From assembly GCA_019916065.1 (NCBI GenBank), contig CM034244.1:25722471-25786470 (forward strand): 64,000 nt of DNA, written 5' to 3'. The notes beneath the pieces were generated by a model. That model saw only the letters and a program-made list of their open reading frames with translations. It was not told the DNA's origin and made no database searches. The DNA is from Vitellaria paradoxa. Lineage: Eukaryota; Streptophyta; Magnoliopsida; Ericales; Sapotaceae. The position numbers and the translations under genes were made by a program. Shown here in pieces: positions 47,401 to 56,979 of this stretch (positions are counted from its first letter, which is position 1; every line of letters starts with the position of its first letter).

Positions 47401-50400
47401 ATTTTTGACATGGAGACGGTTAGAAGGTTGACTGGGGCTATCGATGAAGGCTGGGAAGTCAGCTAACGAGGGTCACGAAGTTGGCTAGGGTTTCTGAAGA
47501 TGGTCACGAAGTCAGCTAAGGTTTCTGATGCCAATTGCTTAGACAATTGAGTTGCCGACAAAGGTCGCTAGGTCCTCTAGAAGGCCAGCAATGGTCGCGA
47601 AGATACTTAGGAGGTTCGACGATGATCGTGAGATCGTCTAGAAGAGTTAACAATGGTCACGTGATCGCTTGATGATCCCGAGGAAGCTGATGAAGATCCA
47701 GGATATTTTTTTGAAACCAACAACAATGGAAACTACAATTAAGGTTGTAAACAAAGTAAAAAAGATGGCTGGCAATGAAGGCCAAGCAAGAGGAAAAGAA
47801 TTCGCAGATAGCCTAGTGCTCTGATACTATGTGAAGAAATTAGGTATAAATAAATTTTCTTCGCGTTTCAATACAATTCTTTGTACATGTTATCCAATAT
47901 ATGCAAGTTTGAATCAAATAAAAATAGAATTGCTGTAATTAGATCCCCACAAATTAGGGATACTGATATAACTACCAAAAATAATATAATTGCCAAAAAT
48001 ACATATATTTACACCAGTTTTTCTCAAAGAATGCTTCACTTGGAAATTACCTAATTCACCAAACTAGTTGCACGCCCACTTCTGCTCAAAATGGAGTTAC
48101 AGAGCAGAAAAATTGTCATCTACTTGAGGTGGCGCGGTGTCTCTTATTTGCAATGCATGTTCCTAAGGCATTTTGGTGTGATGCTGTTCTGTTAGCAATC
48201 TACTTGATTAACCAAATGCTAGTTCCAGACTCCTCTGTAAATTCTCGTCAAATTTCCCAGTCATCTGAATGACCCTTCTTGTGGTACTCTACGCTATGTG
48301 GTTCCTCCAAAAATATTCGATTATACTTGTTTTGTTCATGATCATTGACCTTACCTTGGGAAACTTGACGCTTGGGCTATTAAATGTATTTTTATTAGGT
48401 ATTCTGCTACTTAAAAAGGTTATAAGTGTTATCATCTACCCTCTTGAAAGGTATTTGTCACTATGGATGTGACTTCCCATGAGCAAGAACCATATTTCTC
48501 TCGGCAACCTCCACAGGGGGAGAATTCTTGAGTGGAGGTTAATCCTAATTTGTTAAGTACTACCAGCTCTGGAGCTGATTCCTGATGGATCTATTCTTTA
48601 GAGACTCAGAAAGAGGAACAAAGGTAAGTGAGCTGAATAGAAATGAACAAGAAGAGGATATGGCTCTTGGAGGTGAGTATGATACCACAAGGCGATTGAC
48701 AAGAGATAACTTACTATAGTATAGTCGAAAGAAGCCTACCATGGACTCTCTACCTCACCAGTACAACTCTCTGTCTCAGTTCCTGACTCCATGCACTCTT
48801 TACCTCATCATGAGCAACTCCTTGTCTCAATTCTTAATTCTACCTTTCTTTCACCACATTAGTCTTAGAGTAAGTCTCTTGATTCTCCTGTCATGGATAG
48901 TAATATTCCTATAGCTATTCGAAATGGTGTTAGGACCTACACTGAACGCCCTATCTCTCAGTTTGTCTCTTATAAGGATTAGAAGGAAGCATTGCCTGAT
49001 TCTGGGTGTAAGGCAGCTATGATGGAAGAAATGCAAGCATTGAAGAAAAATGATATGTGAGAGCTCACTTCCCCACCTCCTAGAAAGAGAGCTGTGGGAT
49101 GTAAGTGAGTGTACCCTGTCAAATAGAAAGCTAATGGCGCTGTAAAGAGACTCAAAACCAGATTGGTGGCCAAGGGATTCACCTAAATGTATGGTATAGA
49201 CTACCAAGAGACCTTTGCTTCAGTAGCAAAGATGAACTCGATTCGCATTCTTCTCTCGTGTAGCTAATCTTGTTTGGAATTTTCAATAATTGGATGTTAA
49301 GAGTACTTTTCTAGCATGGAGATCTTGAAGAAGAAGCGTATATGGATGTCCTTCCTGTGTTCCCCTCTGAAGTCACGATTAGAAAAGCTTGTAAGCTGAA
49401 GAAAGCTCTCTATGGACTCAAGCAATCCCCTCAAGCATGGTTTGAAAGATCTGGTAAGGCTATGTTACCCATTGGCTACTCTCTGAGTCATGGAGATCAC
49501 ACTATGCTTATTAAACATGCTGTCATGAAGGCAATGACTCTTACTGTATATGTGGATGACATAGTGTTAACAGGGAATGATAATGAAGAGATGACCGAGC
49601 TAAAGACACCTTGCTACAAAACTTGAGATCAAAGATTTTGGAAAATTATGAGACTTCCTTGGTATTGAAATGGCTAGATCAGGTAGTGGGATTTTTGTAT
49701 CCTAGAGGAAATATGTACTTGACCTCCTTAATCACATTGGAATGTTGGGGTGTAGGCCAGCAGATTCCTCGATTGGAACTAATCATAGACTTCAAAATGG
49801 TGAGGGTGAGAAGCTAGATAAGGAGAGATATCAAAAGCTTGTTAGGAAATTTATCTACTTGTCTCACACTTGATCAGACATTGCATATGCAATAGATATG
49901 GTCAGGTAGTCTATGCATGATCCTAGATCTATTCATATGGATACAGTTTATAGAATTCTCATGTATCTAAAGTTTGCTTCTAGAAGAGGTTTACTATTTT
50001 CAAATTAGAGTAATCTCAAGATTGAATGTTACACAGATGCTAATTAGGCAGAGTTTGTGGATGATAGAAGATCTATAACTGGTATTGTACATTTGTTGGT
50101 AGCAATTTGGTGACATGGCGAAGTAACAAACAAAATGTTGGGCAATATCAAGTGCAGGGACTGAGTATAGAGTTATGGCTCATGATGTGTGTGACCTTCT
50201 ATGGATAGAAAGTGCGTTTCATGATTTGGGAATTAAAACTGACAGTTCTCTTAAGTTGTTTTGTGACAATAAGCCGCTATCAATATTGCTCACAACCAGA
50301 TTTAACACGACAGAACAAAATACATAGAGATTGATTGCCACTTCATCAAATAGAAGTTAAGAAATGGCCAAATTTGCATACTGTTTGTTAAGTCTAGCGG

Positions 50401-53400
50401 ACAACTTGCGGATATTCTTACTAAAGGTTTTAGTGGTAAAGTTTTTAAATATCTTGTATGCAAAATGGACATGAAGGACATATATGCTCTATCTTGTGGG
50501 AGAGTGTTGTAAGGTGTATAAATATGGTTATTTGAGTAAATGGGGTAAATTTTAGAATTTAGGATAGTTTTCGGTCTGTCTGTATTTTATTGTTCTTGTA
50601 CTTCTATATATTCTTCGTACCTTGGATTAGGGTGAAAATAATATTACGAAGTACCGAATTCTACATAGACAAAATAGTAAGATTTGTTTAAATTTGGTTT
50701 TTTGACCAAATGAACTGAACTGGACTTGGGACATGTTGGCTTCTGGTTAGATTGGTTCAACTAGTTGGTTTTATTGAAGTTTGATGACAATGTGGCTAAT
50801 ACCCAATTGTGTTCAGGATAGGTTTGTCAATAGGCCGGATTTGATCCAGACCCAATCTAGTAATATTGGACTGGATCTGCTATGTCTGATCCATTGATTC
50901 GAATATCAGATCAAACTATTGTTGGATCTGGATTGACCTGTCACGTCCACTTTATGACTTGACCTGTTTACATTTATTTATTTTTTAAAGCTGTAGATTT
51001 GTGTTTTATACATACATACATATATATGATATAGTAACGATTTCCCATAAGGAATTGCCAATGGCATCTTCTTGAAATTTAGTTAAATTTTTTGCACTTT
51101 TATTTTCTAGAAATTCTCACTGTGGTGAAGATGGTCAGGGAATTTTTTTTATTGTTAAGGAGTTAAATAATTGGCTAAATGTTGTTCGAGTGATATTATA
51201 TGGAAATATACTGTTATCATATAGCAATATGATTTTTGCATTTTCTGACGCATTATCATATTGCATTTTTAGGGTTAATTGAGTGGGCTTGACCACCGTT
51301 CCTTGCGTACTTGGTGATCTCAACCTAAAAAATGCAATATGATAATGTGTTTCTATTTGACTGGGGCAGAAACATTATTATATTGCTTTCAGCTAATGAA
51401 AACGAATCATCATATTACGTTATCGTTAGTAGTATCAGGGCAAATGTTTACACAGAAACAACATTCCCTCAATAATTTAACCTACTAACAGGAAAAAAAA
51501 ATAACAATAATAATTTGAGGGTCAAGCTTCATTATCACTTTTGGTGAGTTCTCTACTTCAGAAAAGATGGGACACTTCTTCATTTAATTTCTTGTTATAT
51601 TATGTTACATTGTCACCAGAATTGCCAGGATATGAAAATAAAAATGGTGGGTTTTGGGCTTGGCTTACTGTCCTTTTTTTTTTTTCTCTCTCTCTCTCTC
51701 TCACAAGACTGAAGTGAGCTCTAGAGAGACAGAATGCTATTGAGAGAACTGGTTGCCCTTGGCAGGGGACTCAGGATTGGGTCACATATATGTCCATATG
51801 TATATTTATATATATGATTGTTTTAAACATATATACTATATCTATAGTATTGCTGTAACGGGAGTGATGTATTTATCAATTTTTTTTTTTTTTTTTTGAG
51901 AAATATCTATCATGCTCTTCTATCCAATTAGCATATATGAGCTACATGAAAACAAGTGTTTTTATTTCCCAAAAAACTTCACTTCTAATCCTATTTGCAA
52001 TAATCAGTGCTACCTCTTTATTTCCATAAGTATGACTATAAGATGAAGTCAACCAAAAATATTATTTTTTATTCAATGGCTTTGAACTTTTTATAATATT
52101 GATTCAACCCAATTTGAAAATTGATTGCTTATATATTTGTGTGTGTGTGTTTTATATGGAGAGAGGAGAAATGCTAATAAAAGCAGTGGTAGAGAAAGCA
52201 AAGGCTCTGGGAGTTAAATTTCTTTGTGTGCTGGACAATTAGAGTTTCTTGAGCAGGACCTGATTCGATCCCCACGTAACCTTCAAACAAATTCTAATAT
52301 ATGTTTGGGAAAATTAAAAAAAATGTTTAATTTAAATGGATCGAGTCAAATATATGGGTTTAGACCTGCTTATTGCCGGACCAAGCTTGGATCCATGTAA
52401 TCGGGTTTGACATATGGTGGATTTGGATAAGATCCATAGCTATTGAATATGGATTGGCTCTAGATCCGCCAGATCTGATTCAAATCCGGCTTGTTGACGT
52501 GCCTAGTTATACTCTATTCCTCACATTGTTGGTCTAGGTAAGACTGTTCTTTACATTATTGGCTTTCGTAGCATAAATGTTTGAAGCTATTCTTGTGGCC
52601 AAAGAAGCATGAACACTTCTGATAAGGTGGGTGTAGATAGTGACACTTGTCACAATTGTCAAGTAAAGTGTGTCCGATGTGCATCCAAACTTATTATTTT
52701 TCAAATTTTTTTTTTTTTTTTTTGAAACACATTTAAGGCACTGGGGGATGCACATTTTTCTTGCTTAGAATATGTTGCTTTACAAGTTTAAATAAAATAA
52801 AAACAATGTAGATTACTACCTATCAATATTTTGGGTAAATTACATTGACTCCCCTGAGGTTTGATGAAAATATACAAATTACCTTTGCAATTTTTGTAAT
52901 TACGCCAATTACCTTTACTTTCGAAATTCTATTATAGATTTCCCTTGGCATTAGTGTACTGTTACTCCGAAAGTTTAGATCAATGATTTGATGATAAAAA
53001 TAGCTTTGAATTATAAGACGAACATATATTGAAGCCTTGATTGTCATAATGCATAAGCATGAACTGATCTGGAGACCTTAGCTAAATTAGGTCGAAACCG
53101 GCTTGCCTTGGAAAATGTACCAATCAGGAAGCGATCTCACTGATCTAAACCGTTCAAGATGACTGCCATGGCACCCTAAAACAGTACAAACCACATATAA
53201 ACCAATTCAAATATTCTAGGCACTAATGCCAGGTGAAATCTGGAATAAAATCTGAAAATCAAGGGTGGCCAGTGTGATTTCAGAAACCACAGAGGTACTT
53301 TGTGTATTTTCATCAAGTTGTAGGGGCAGTCAATGTAATTATTTTATTTTAAAGGTTTCTAAATAGATACTGGGACTTTTATTTACACTTTTTAATGTGG

Positions 53401-53980
53401 AGATTGTGTAAAATGATATTTTTACTATTTTGATAGAATAAAATATAAATGAGTTGCCCACATTTATATAAAGAAATTTGTATATTTTCTTATAAAAATA
53501 TAAATGTATTTATAATGTAAAAAATAAAGTGGCATTTATTATTTTCATATACACACTGTAAAGTTGTATATAAATATATATTCGTGTCCATACTACATCA
53601 TGTTTTGATTTTTTGAAATAACTTTCAAGTCAGCATGTCTATTTGTCCAGCATCTGTAACCGTGCTTCTTAACTTGTGGCACTATTATCAAAGGCTTTAT
53701 TATGGCGAGATATTACTTTTGTATCATAATTGTTATTTTTCCCCTCAACACTTCATTGGGCAAGTACAAATCTCTGTTATTATTCAGTTGCCATGTTTTC
53801 AGGTCCGAGTTGTTTCTCTTGTGTTTTGATTGATGCTAATAATGAAGCTCGATGCAGGATGAGGTTGCTAAAGAGTTAGGTATACCTGTGCAATTTCAGC
53901 ATTTTTGGATATGCTGTAAGCGTCAAAACAATACTTATCGTCCTTTTCGAGCTTTGACACGCCTGGAGGAATCGCAATCT
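41434..53980 (+). CDS. UBP12/13-like MATH gene lacking the protease domain, 3' end missing
   Basis: Seven exons join in frame through GT-AG introns: 41434-41440, 42664-42811, 42898-43055, 44771-44910, 44992-45072, 45172-45291 and 53858-53980. They total 777 nt, or 259 codons with no stop. Residues ~20-151 are a MATH (TRAF-like) domain: FRWVIENFSRLNTKNLYSE, FVVGGYKW, FPNGNNVDHLSVYLDVA, FNARESDWGFTSFM. Residues ~152-259 match the segment after the peptidase in plant UBP12/UBP13 (USP7 family): a charged linker, GKDIYFDLVDYEKVRSF, then DEVAKELGIPVQFQ and KRQNNTYRPFRAL. The Cys-His ubiquitin peptidase domain (about 330 residues in the family) that normally lies between them is absent: exons 4 and 5 are 81 bp apart and both junctions are phase 0. 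In USP7-type enzymes MATH binds substrates and the ubiquitin-like region aids activity. Here the product could only be a non-catalytic adaptor or the gene a young pseudogene. The exon after 53980 was not found. Confidence 0.8.
41740..42290. repeat. MITE-like segment in intron 1
   Basis: The left side has TTAATTACTTGGTGACCC and ATCAAATTATGACTC. The reverse complement of the right side has GAGTTAATGAAAACAAAACC and ACTTAAACTATGACCC. Similarity is partial, so the termini are tentative. Confidence 0.3.
42664..44910 (+). CDS. Exons 2-4 of the UBP12/13-like gene: MATH domain
   Basis: Exon 2 starts after TTGTAG at 42663 and completes codon 3 from the A of exon 1. It ends within the Trp codon of GGYKW. 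Exon 3 supplies the last base of that codon and runs from RILVFPNGNNVDHL to NNRTVRK. Exon 4 starts after TTTTGTAG and runs from HTKHLFNARESDWGF to VIETELTVHR. Intron 2 is 86 bp and intron 3 is 1,715 bp; intron 3 contains the SINE. Every splice site has GT and AG and every phase fits, which argues for recent or continuing selection on the frame. Confidence 0.82.
43423..43528 (+). mobile_element. tRNA-derived SINE in intron 3, with 12 bp target duplication
   Basis: The body begins GAGCGAGCCTCTTGG, with an A-box-like TGGCCCCAGTGGCCGAG and a B-box-like AGGTTCAAAACCC, and ends in poly-A. AAGGTCAAAATA occurs exactly at 43411-43422 and 43529-43540 as target duplication. Being GC-rich and short, it stands out from its AT-rich surroundings. 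An (AT)n run just upstream (43376-43391) lies outside the element. Confidence 0.85.
44992..45291 (+). CDS. Exons 5-6: linker and start of USP7-type ubiquitin-like region
   Basis: Exon 5 (44992-45072, 27 codons) encodes a Lys/Glu-rich linker ending DHLYFTIK, matching the KKEQEEKEDKRKYKAQAHL-type linker after the peptidase in UBP12. Exon 6 (45172-45291, 40 codons) encodes VAADEDLVKQIGKDIYFDLV and onward to FNHVK. Both donors match the GTAAGT or GTACT plant pattern. This segment follows MATH directly, with only the 81 bp intron 4 between. Confidence 0.82.
45292..46460 (+). other. Intron 6, part left of the Copia element
   Basis: No exon-like homology. Short frames at 45203-45430 and 45643-45906 read into intron sequence and are not supported. 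Confidence 0.5.
46461..46619 (+). repeat. Copia 5' LTR
   Basis: 159 bp with TG...CA ends, followed directly by the tRNA-Met primer-binding site at 46620-46631. A TATAAATAGG-type TATA box lies near 46473. Confidence 0.85.
46640..47990 (+). other. Copia internal region, gag part not recognisable
   Basis: Between the primer-binding site and integrase I see only broken frames (46686-47130) and sequence rich in GTCACGAAGTC-like and GGTCGCGA-like motifs at 47440-47690. No zinc knuckle or protease motif could be placed. The gag and protease coding part is degraded or replaced. Confidence 0.35.
48000..50470 (+). pseudogene. Copia pol: integrase, reverse transcriptase, RNase H (broken)
   Basis: Integrase C-terminal part lies at 48040-48230: TSCTPTSAQNGV-like, then FAMHVPKAFW. 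A VFGC-to-LGYS-type linker follows at 48290-48420. RT starts near 49000: EMQALKKNDM, RLKTRLVAKGFT and YGIDYQETFASVAKMNSIR. It reaches LKKALYGLKQSPQAWF near 49400-49440 and the catalytic YVDD in LTVYVDDIVLTGND near 49545-49580. The RNase H end lies at 50310-50460: TKYIEIDCHFIK and GQLADILTKGF. Multiple stops (for example after SYKD and KKNDM) and frameshifts (near 48240, 49300 and 49615) show the copy is dead. Confidence 0.85.
50505..50665 (+). repeat. Copia 3' LTR
   Basis: 161 bp, preceded by a polypurine tract at 50493-50504. Homologous to 46461-46619 along its length with scattered differences. Confidence 0.85.
51248..51350. repeat. Hairpin-forming inverted repeat
   Basis: GCATTATCATATTGCATTTT at 51250 and AAAATGCAATATGATAATG at 51329 are inverted copies of about 25 bp, separated by roughly 55 bp. 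ATATTGC/GCAATAT variants recur nearby at 51379. Possibly MITE termini. Confidence 0.6.
51668..51702. repeat. T-run and CT microsatellite
   Basis: A T run is followed by about ten CT units. It lies in intron 6. Confidence 0.9.
52836..53345. mobile_element. MITE with ~50 bp terminal inverted repeats, in intron 6
   Basis: The left end TAAATTACATTGACTCCCCT with TTGATGAAAATATACAAA pairs with the reverse complement of the right end, TAATTACATTGACTGCCCCT and TTGATGAAAATACACAAA. The core is non-coding. The minus-strand frame at 52823-53047 is not a gene. Confidence 0.7.
53858..53980 (+). CDS. Exon 7: ubiquitin-like region, after an 8.6 kb intron
   Basis: Starts after GATGCAG at 53857 and encodes 41 codons from DEVAKELGIPVQFQHFWICC to LTRLEESQS, then GT. 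In UBP12/13 this block follows directly on the exon 6 block, so the order is intact despite the TE-filled intron. The family sequence would continue with VGQLREVSNKA; I did not find that exon between 53981 and 64000. Confidence 0.8.
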
Positions 53981-54466
53981 GTAATCATTTTCTTCTCTCT
54001 TATATCTTTTACATGCTAGATAAATATTTCATGTCATGAAAATCATGTTGATATGGATCATATATGGTACGGGCTTCTTGGCTCTATATTTGACCAAATC
54101 ATCTATTGGTCTGTCCTTAAGCTTGCATGCACACCTCGGAAACCTGATATAATGCTTATCTATTTTTATTTTTTGGGTAATTGATATAATGCTTAGCTTT
54201 TGTAGTTGTCCAATCTTTTGTAAAATAACTCAAATACTAAATTGTCAATGAGTTTCAAGTGGAAGCATTCTATGTTGAAGAGCATTGCTACTAAGTCAAG
54301 GAATTGGATGGATGGGAACATTGGTCTTATAAACATTGACAAGATAGGATAGTTCAAGCAAAAAAGGCCATCCCCGCCTATACCAAAAAGATATTGGGTT
54401 TAAGTTAGCCCAACCCCTTTCTCCTAATAAATATAATCGGCTCAGCAGATAAAACTCATTGATTCT
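53981..54466. other. Sequence after exon 7, next exon not found
   Basis: I looked for the expected continuation of the USP7-type region and saw no match. No other gene is visible. Confidence 0.4.
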
Positions 54467-54624
54467 TGTTACAATATTTTAGATATGGTAGGGATTTGAT
54501 TTCAACGAGATTTGATTTGATTAGGTGAATACTCATGTTTCCTAGTTTGCATTTGCTATTTATATATAATACATGCTCAATCTAAGAGTATTAAGCAATT
54601 CCATTCAATCCTTGTTTATTGACA
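54467..54624 (+). repeat. Copia-type LTR (158 bp) with primer-binding site
   Basis: TGTTACAATATTTTAG...TTTATTGACA, followed at 54625 by TGGTATTAGAGTAGG, a tRNA-Met primer-binding site. TG...CA ends. The internal sequence that follows is only partly preserved and is interrupted by the MITE at 54850-55499. Confidence 0.65.
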
Positions 54625-54849
54625 TGGTATTAGAGTAGGGATCTTAACTTCGTATTTTTTTGGGTTCTTATGTTCGTATCAACAAACCCTAATTCTTTAG
54701 TTCTTGGTGTCTATATCAGGAACTGTATCTACTAATACCCATAATTCACTGTCATTGGTCAACATCGACCCTCGTTAGCCCACAAACCATTGTTGCTGAG
54801 ATCATCTATCGTTAGTCGACATCAACTCCATCTCAATCTTCGTCTAAGT

Positions 54850-55499
54850 CTATGAAGTACGGATACTTAAAATTAGGTATCGCATTTGTATCGGATACTA
54901 TGGGAACACAGATACGGCTCGGACACGCCATGTGGTGTGTCTTGATTTTTTATTTTGCATAGGATATGGCTAGGATACGAGAATGATATGAGAAGAATAC
55001 TTTTGAGATATGATAAGGGTCTAAATGTAATATTTCGAACTTTATTCGGGGGTAAAATTGATATGATGAAATTTAATTAGGGGTCAAATTGTAAATAATT
55101 AAAATATAACTTAATACAAATCCTGGAAGACCTAAGACATGATGAGTTGATTGAAGTCGGATCCAACTAAAATTTAGGAAAGGAAGAAACTTTTTCATTT
55201 TGGAATGTATGAAATTGTACTTGCTTTTAATATTTTTTATATTTGTGTTTTGTGTATGAATGATGTTGGTGGTTTTGAGTATGAATGATGTTAATTTATG
55301 GATTGAATTGTATTTTTCATCCTATATAATTGTTATTTATGTAATGTTTGGTAGTATATAGATACTATCTTCAAAAATATTTTAAATAAAATATATACTT
55401 TATTTTATTTTTTGTCGTATCTTTGCTGTGTCTATATTATCATTTTTTGAAAATTGCCGTATCTGTATCCACTCCCGTATTTGTTTCTGTGCTTCATAG
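54850..55499. mobile_element. MITE with CTATGAAG termini, ~650 bp
   Basis: The left end CTATGAAGTACGGATAC and the reverse complement of the right end, CTATGAAGCACAGAAAC, agree at the tip. Both subterminal parts are rich in GGATAC and GTATC motifs. The core is AT-rich and non-coding. Elements with CTATGAAGCAC ends are common in plants; superfamily not assigned. Confidence 0.6.
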
Positions 55500-55821
55500 G
55501 TTGTAGCCAGTAGACATCGTTGCAACCTCAGACTCATCATCGACATCTTGATGACTTAGACTTAGCTCAGTGTCAACATAGCCATTGTTGACATTAGCTT
55601 GACTCACCATCGTCTTTGTTGGTGACATCAGATAGCATTATCAACATCATCGAGTTAGCATTGCCTTCAAAAACCCTAGTCAGTCTCTATGATGATTTAC
55701 AAAAGCATCGTCCAGTTACCAACCAACCTCTAGTAGCCAAAATGGTCGCAAAATTTCGATGACCACCTCGGTGCTCTTTCTTGTGTAATCCAATTTTTGG
55801 CAACACTCTAGGCTTGGTTTC
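55500..55821 (+). other. Internal remnant of the Copia element starting at 54467
   Basis: Continues the style of 54700-54849, with repeated CATCGAC/CATTGTTGAC-like text. No domain recognised. Confidence 0.3.
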
Positions 55822-56000
55822 TGTTAGAATATTTGGAATATTCTAGAATATTTTTTATTATGAGATGTGGCGATTTGAGGGATTTGATATTCTTTGATTG
55901 ATTGTATTTCTTAAATTGATTGTAATCTACAAGTATAAATTCGATACGAGGGAGATGAGGATTTCAATTTACTGTCATAATTCTTTCTTTATTTCTTTCA
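55822..56000 (+). repeat. Second Copia-type LTR (179 bp) with primer-binding site
   Basis: TGTTAGAATATTTGG...TTATTTCTTTCA, followed by AC and the primer-binding site TTGGTATTAGAGCAG at about 56003. It differs from the LTR at 54467, so it belongs to another element. About 250 bp of internal sequence follows, with a gag-like WFDGKRGDAREH segment near 56178-56215, before the sequence passes into the next element. Confidence 0.65.
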
Positions 56001-56520
56001 ACTTGGTATTAGAGCAGTTATTTTTTTAATCAAATTAAAAAAAAAAAGAAGGGGAATGAAAGCCCTACTGTCAATGTCACCTAGTTATTGCTGTTGATGC
56101 CACTTTTGGTGAGTCTCTTTCATCAACCATATTGATTACGTGACCCCACCCTCATTAGTGACCCACATTCACATGGTTTGATGGCAAGAGAGGGGATGCT
56201 CGGGAGCATGTTCGCTTTGTGGGCACCTTGGGAATACATAGGGTAGATACCTTGTCACCAGTGTTTCTACTATAGCTTTTATCATGTTAGAATTTATTAT
56301 GTCTTATGTGCTCTCTTAGCTGTCACCAACCTTGTTCCTGGATGAGTTGTTCCTAACCGATACTGCCATGTGCTAAAACATTTAGTTTAAATAATTAAAG
56401 AATTAAGAGAGATTAATTATTCCTTCCTCTCATTTTATATTTATAATGAAGAGTTTTCCAATTATGTAACAAGCAAAATAAGGAAATCAGAATATTTTAG
56501 AATATATGAACATTATAGAA

Positions 56521-56912
56521 TCATGTTCAGAAGATGGCAGTTGCAGAGATGAGAATGCTAAGATGGATGTGCGGGATTATAAGGAGAGATAGGATTAGGA
56601 ATGAGGAGATTAGGGACAAAGTAGGAATATCACCGATTGAAGATAAAATGAGAGAAAATTGATTAAGATGGTTCGGCCATGTTAGAAGGCGTTCAACGGA
56701 GGCACCTGTTAGAAAGTGTGAAAGCATGGAAATTGCTAGGAGTAGGAGAGGAAGAGGAAGACCTAAAAGAAGTTGGAAAGAAACTATTAGACATGACCTT
56801 GCTTATTTGGTTTTAACAGAAGACACGGCCCTAAACAGATTTGATTGGCGTCGTCAAATCCATATAGCCGACCCCACCTAGTGAGAAAAGGCTTAGTTTG
56901 GTTTGGTTTGGT
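56521..56912 (+). mobile_element. 5'-truncated RTE-type LINE with 18 bp target duplication
   Basis: Encodes the C-terminus of the LINE RT: MLRWMCGIIRRDRIRNEEIR, LRWFGHVRRRSTEAPVRKC, RSRRGRGRPKRSWKE and RRQIHIADPT, then stop; one in-frame stop follows MREN. The tail is (TTTGG)n. TATATGAACATTATAGAA flanks both sides (56503-56520 and 56913-56930). It inserted into the 3' LTR of the minus-strand Copia element. Confidence 0.88.
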
Positions 56913-56979
56913 TATATGAACATTATAGAAGATACATAGAATATTTTAAGTATCTTGGCACTCCCTCTCAAGTTAGAGC

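Larger units (their letters stand above)
46461..50665 (+). mobile_element. Complete but decayed Ty1/Copia retrotransposon, 4.2 kb, in intron 6
   Basis: The 5' LTR is 46461-46619 (159 bp, TGTTGTGAAG...TTCTACA). A primer-binding site TGGTATCAAAG follows at 46620. Decayed pol leads to a polypurine tract CTTGTGGGAGAG and the 3' LTR at 50505-50665 (161 bp, TGTTGTAAGG...TTCTACA). The flanks AAGAC (46456-46460) and TAGAC (50666-50670) are a 4-of-5 target duplication. The LTRs differ at many positions, so the insertion is not recent. Short LTRs and a total length near 4-5 kb suggest the Ale/Retrofit lineage (inference). It lies in the same orientation as the host gene, between exons 6 and 7. Confidence 0.85.
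50819..52505. mobile_element. hAT-like DNA element with ~35 bp inverted termini, internally disrupted
   Basis: The left end TAGGTTTGTCAATAGGCCGG matches the reverse complement of the right end, TAGGCACGTCAACAAGCCGG, and both continue with ATTTGAWYCAG. The TAGG..TGTCAA..GGCCGG style fits hAT-type MITEs. The 8 bp flanks (GTTCAGGA and GTTATACT) agree poorly. The interior from about 51000 to 52320 contains CT and GT microsatellites and no gene, and may hold other insertions. Confidence 0.5.
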
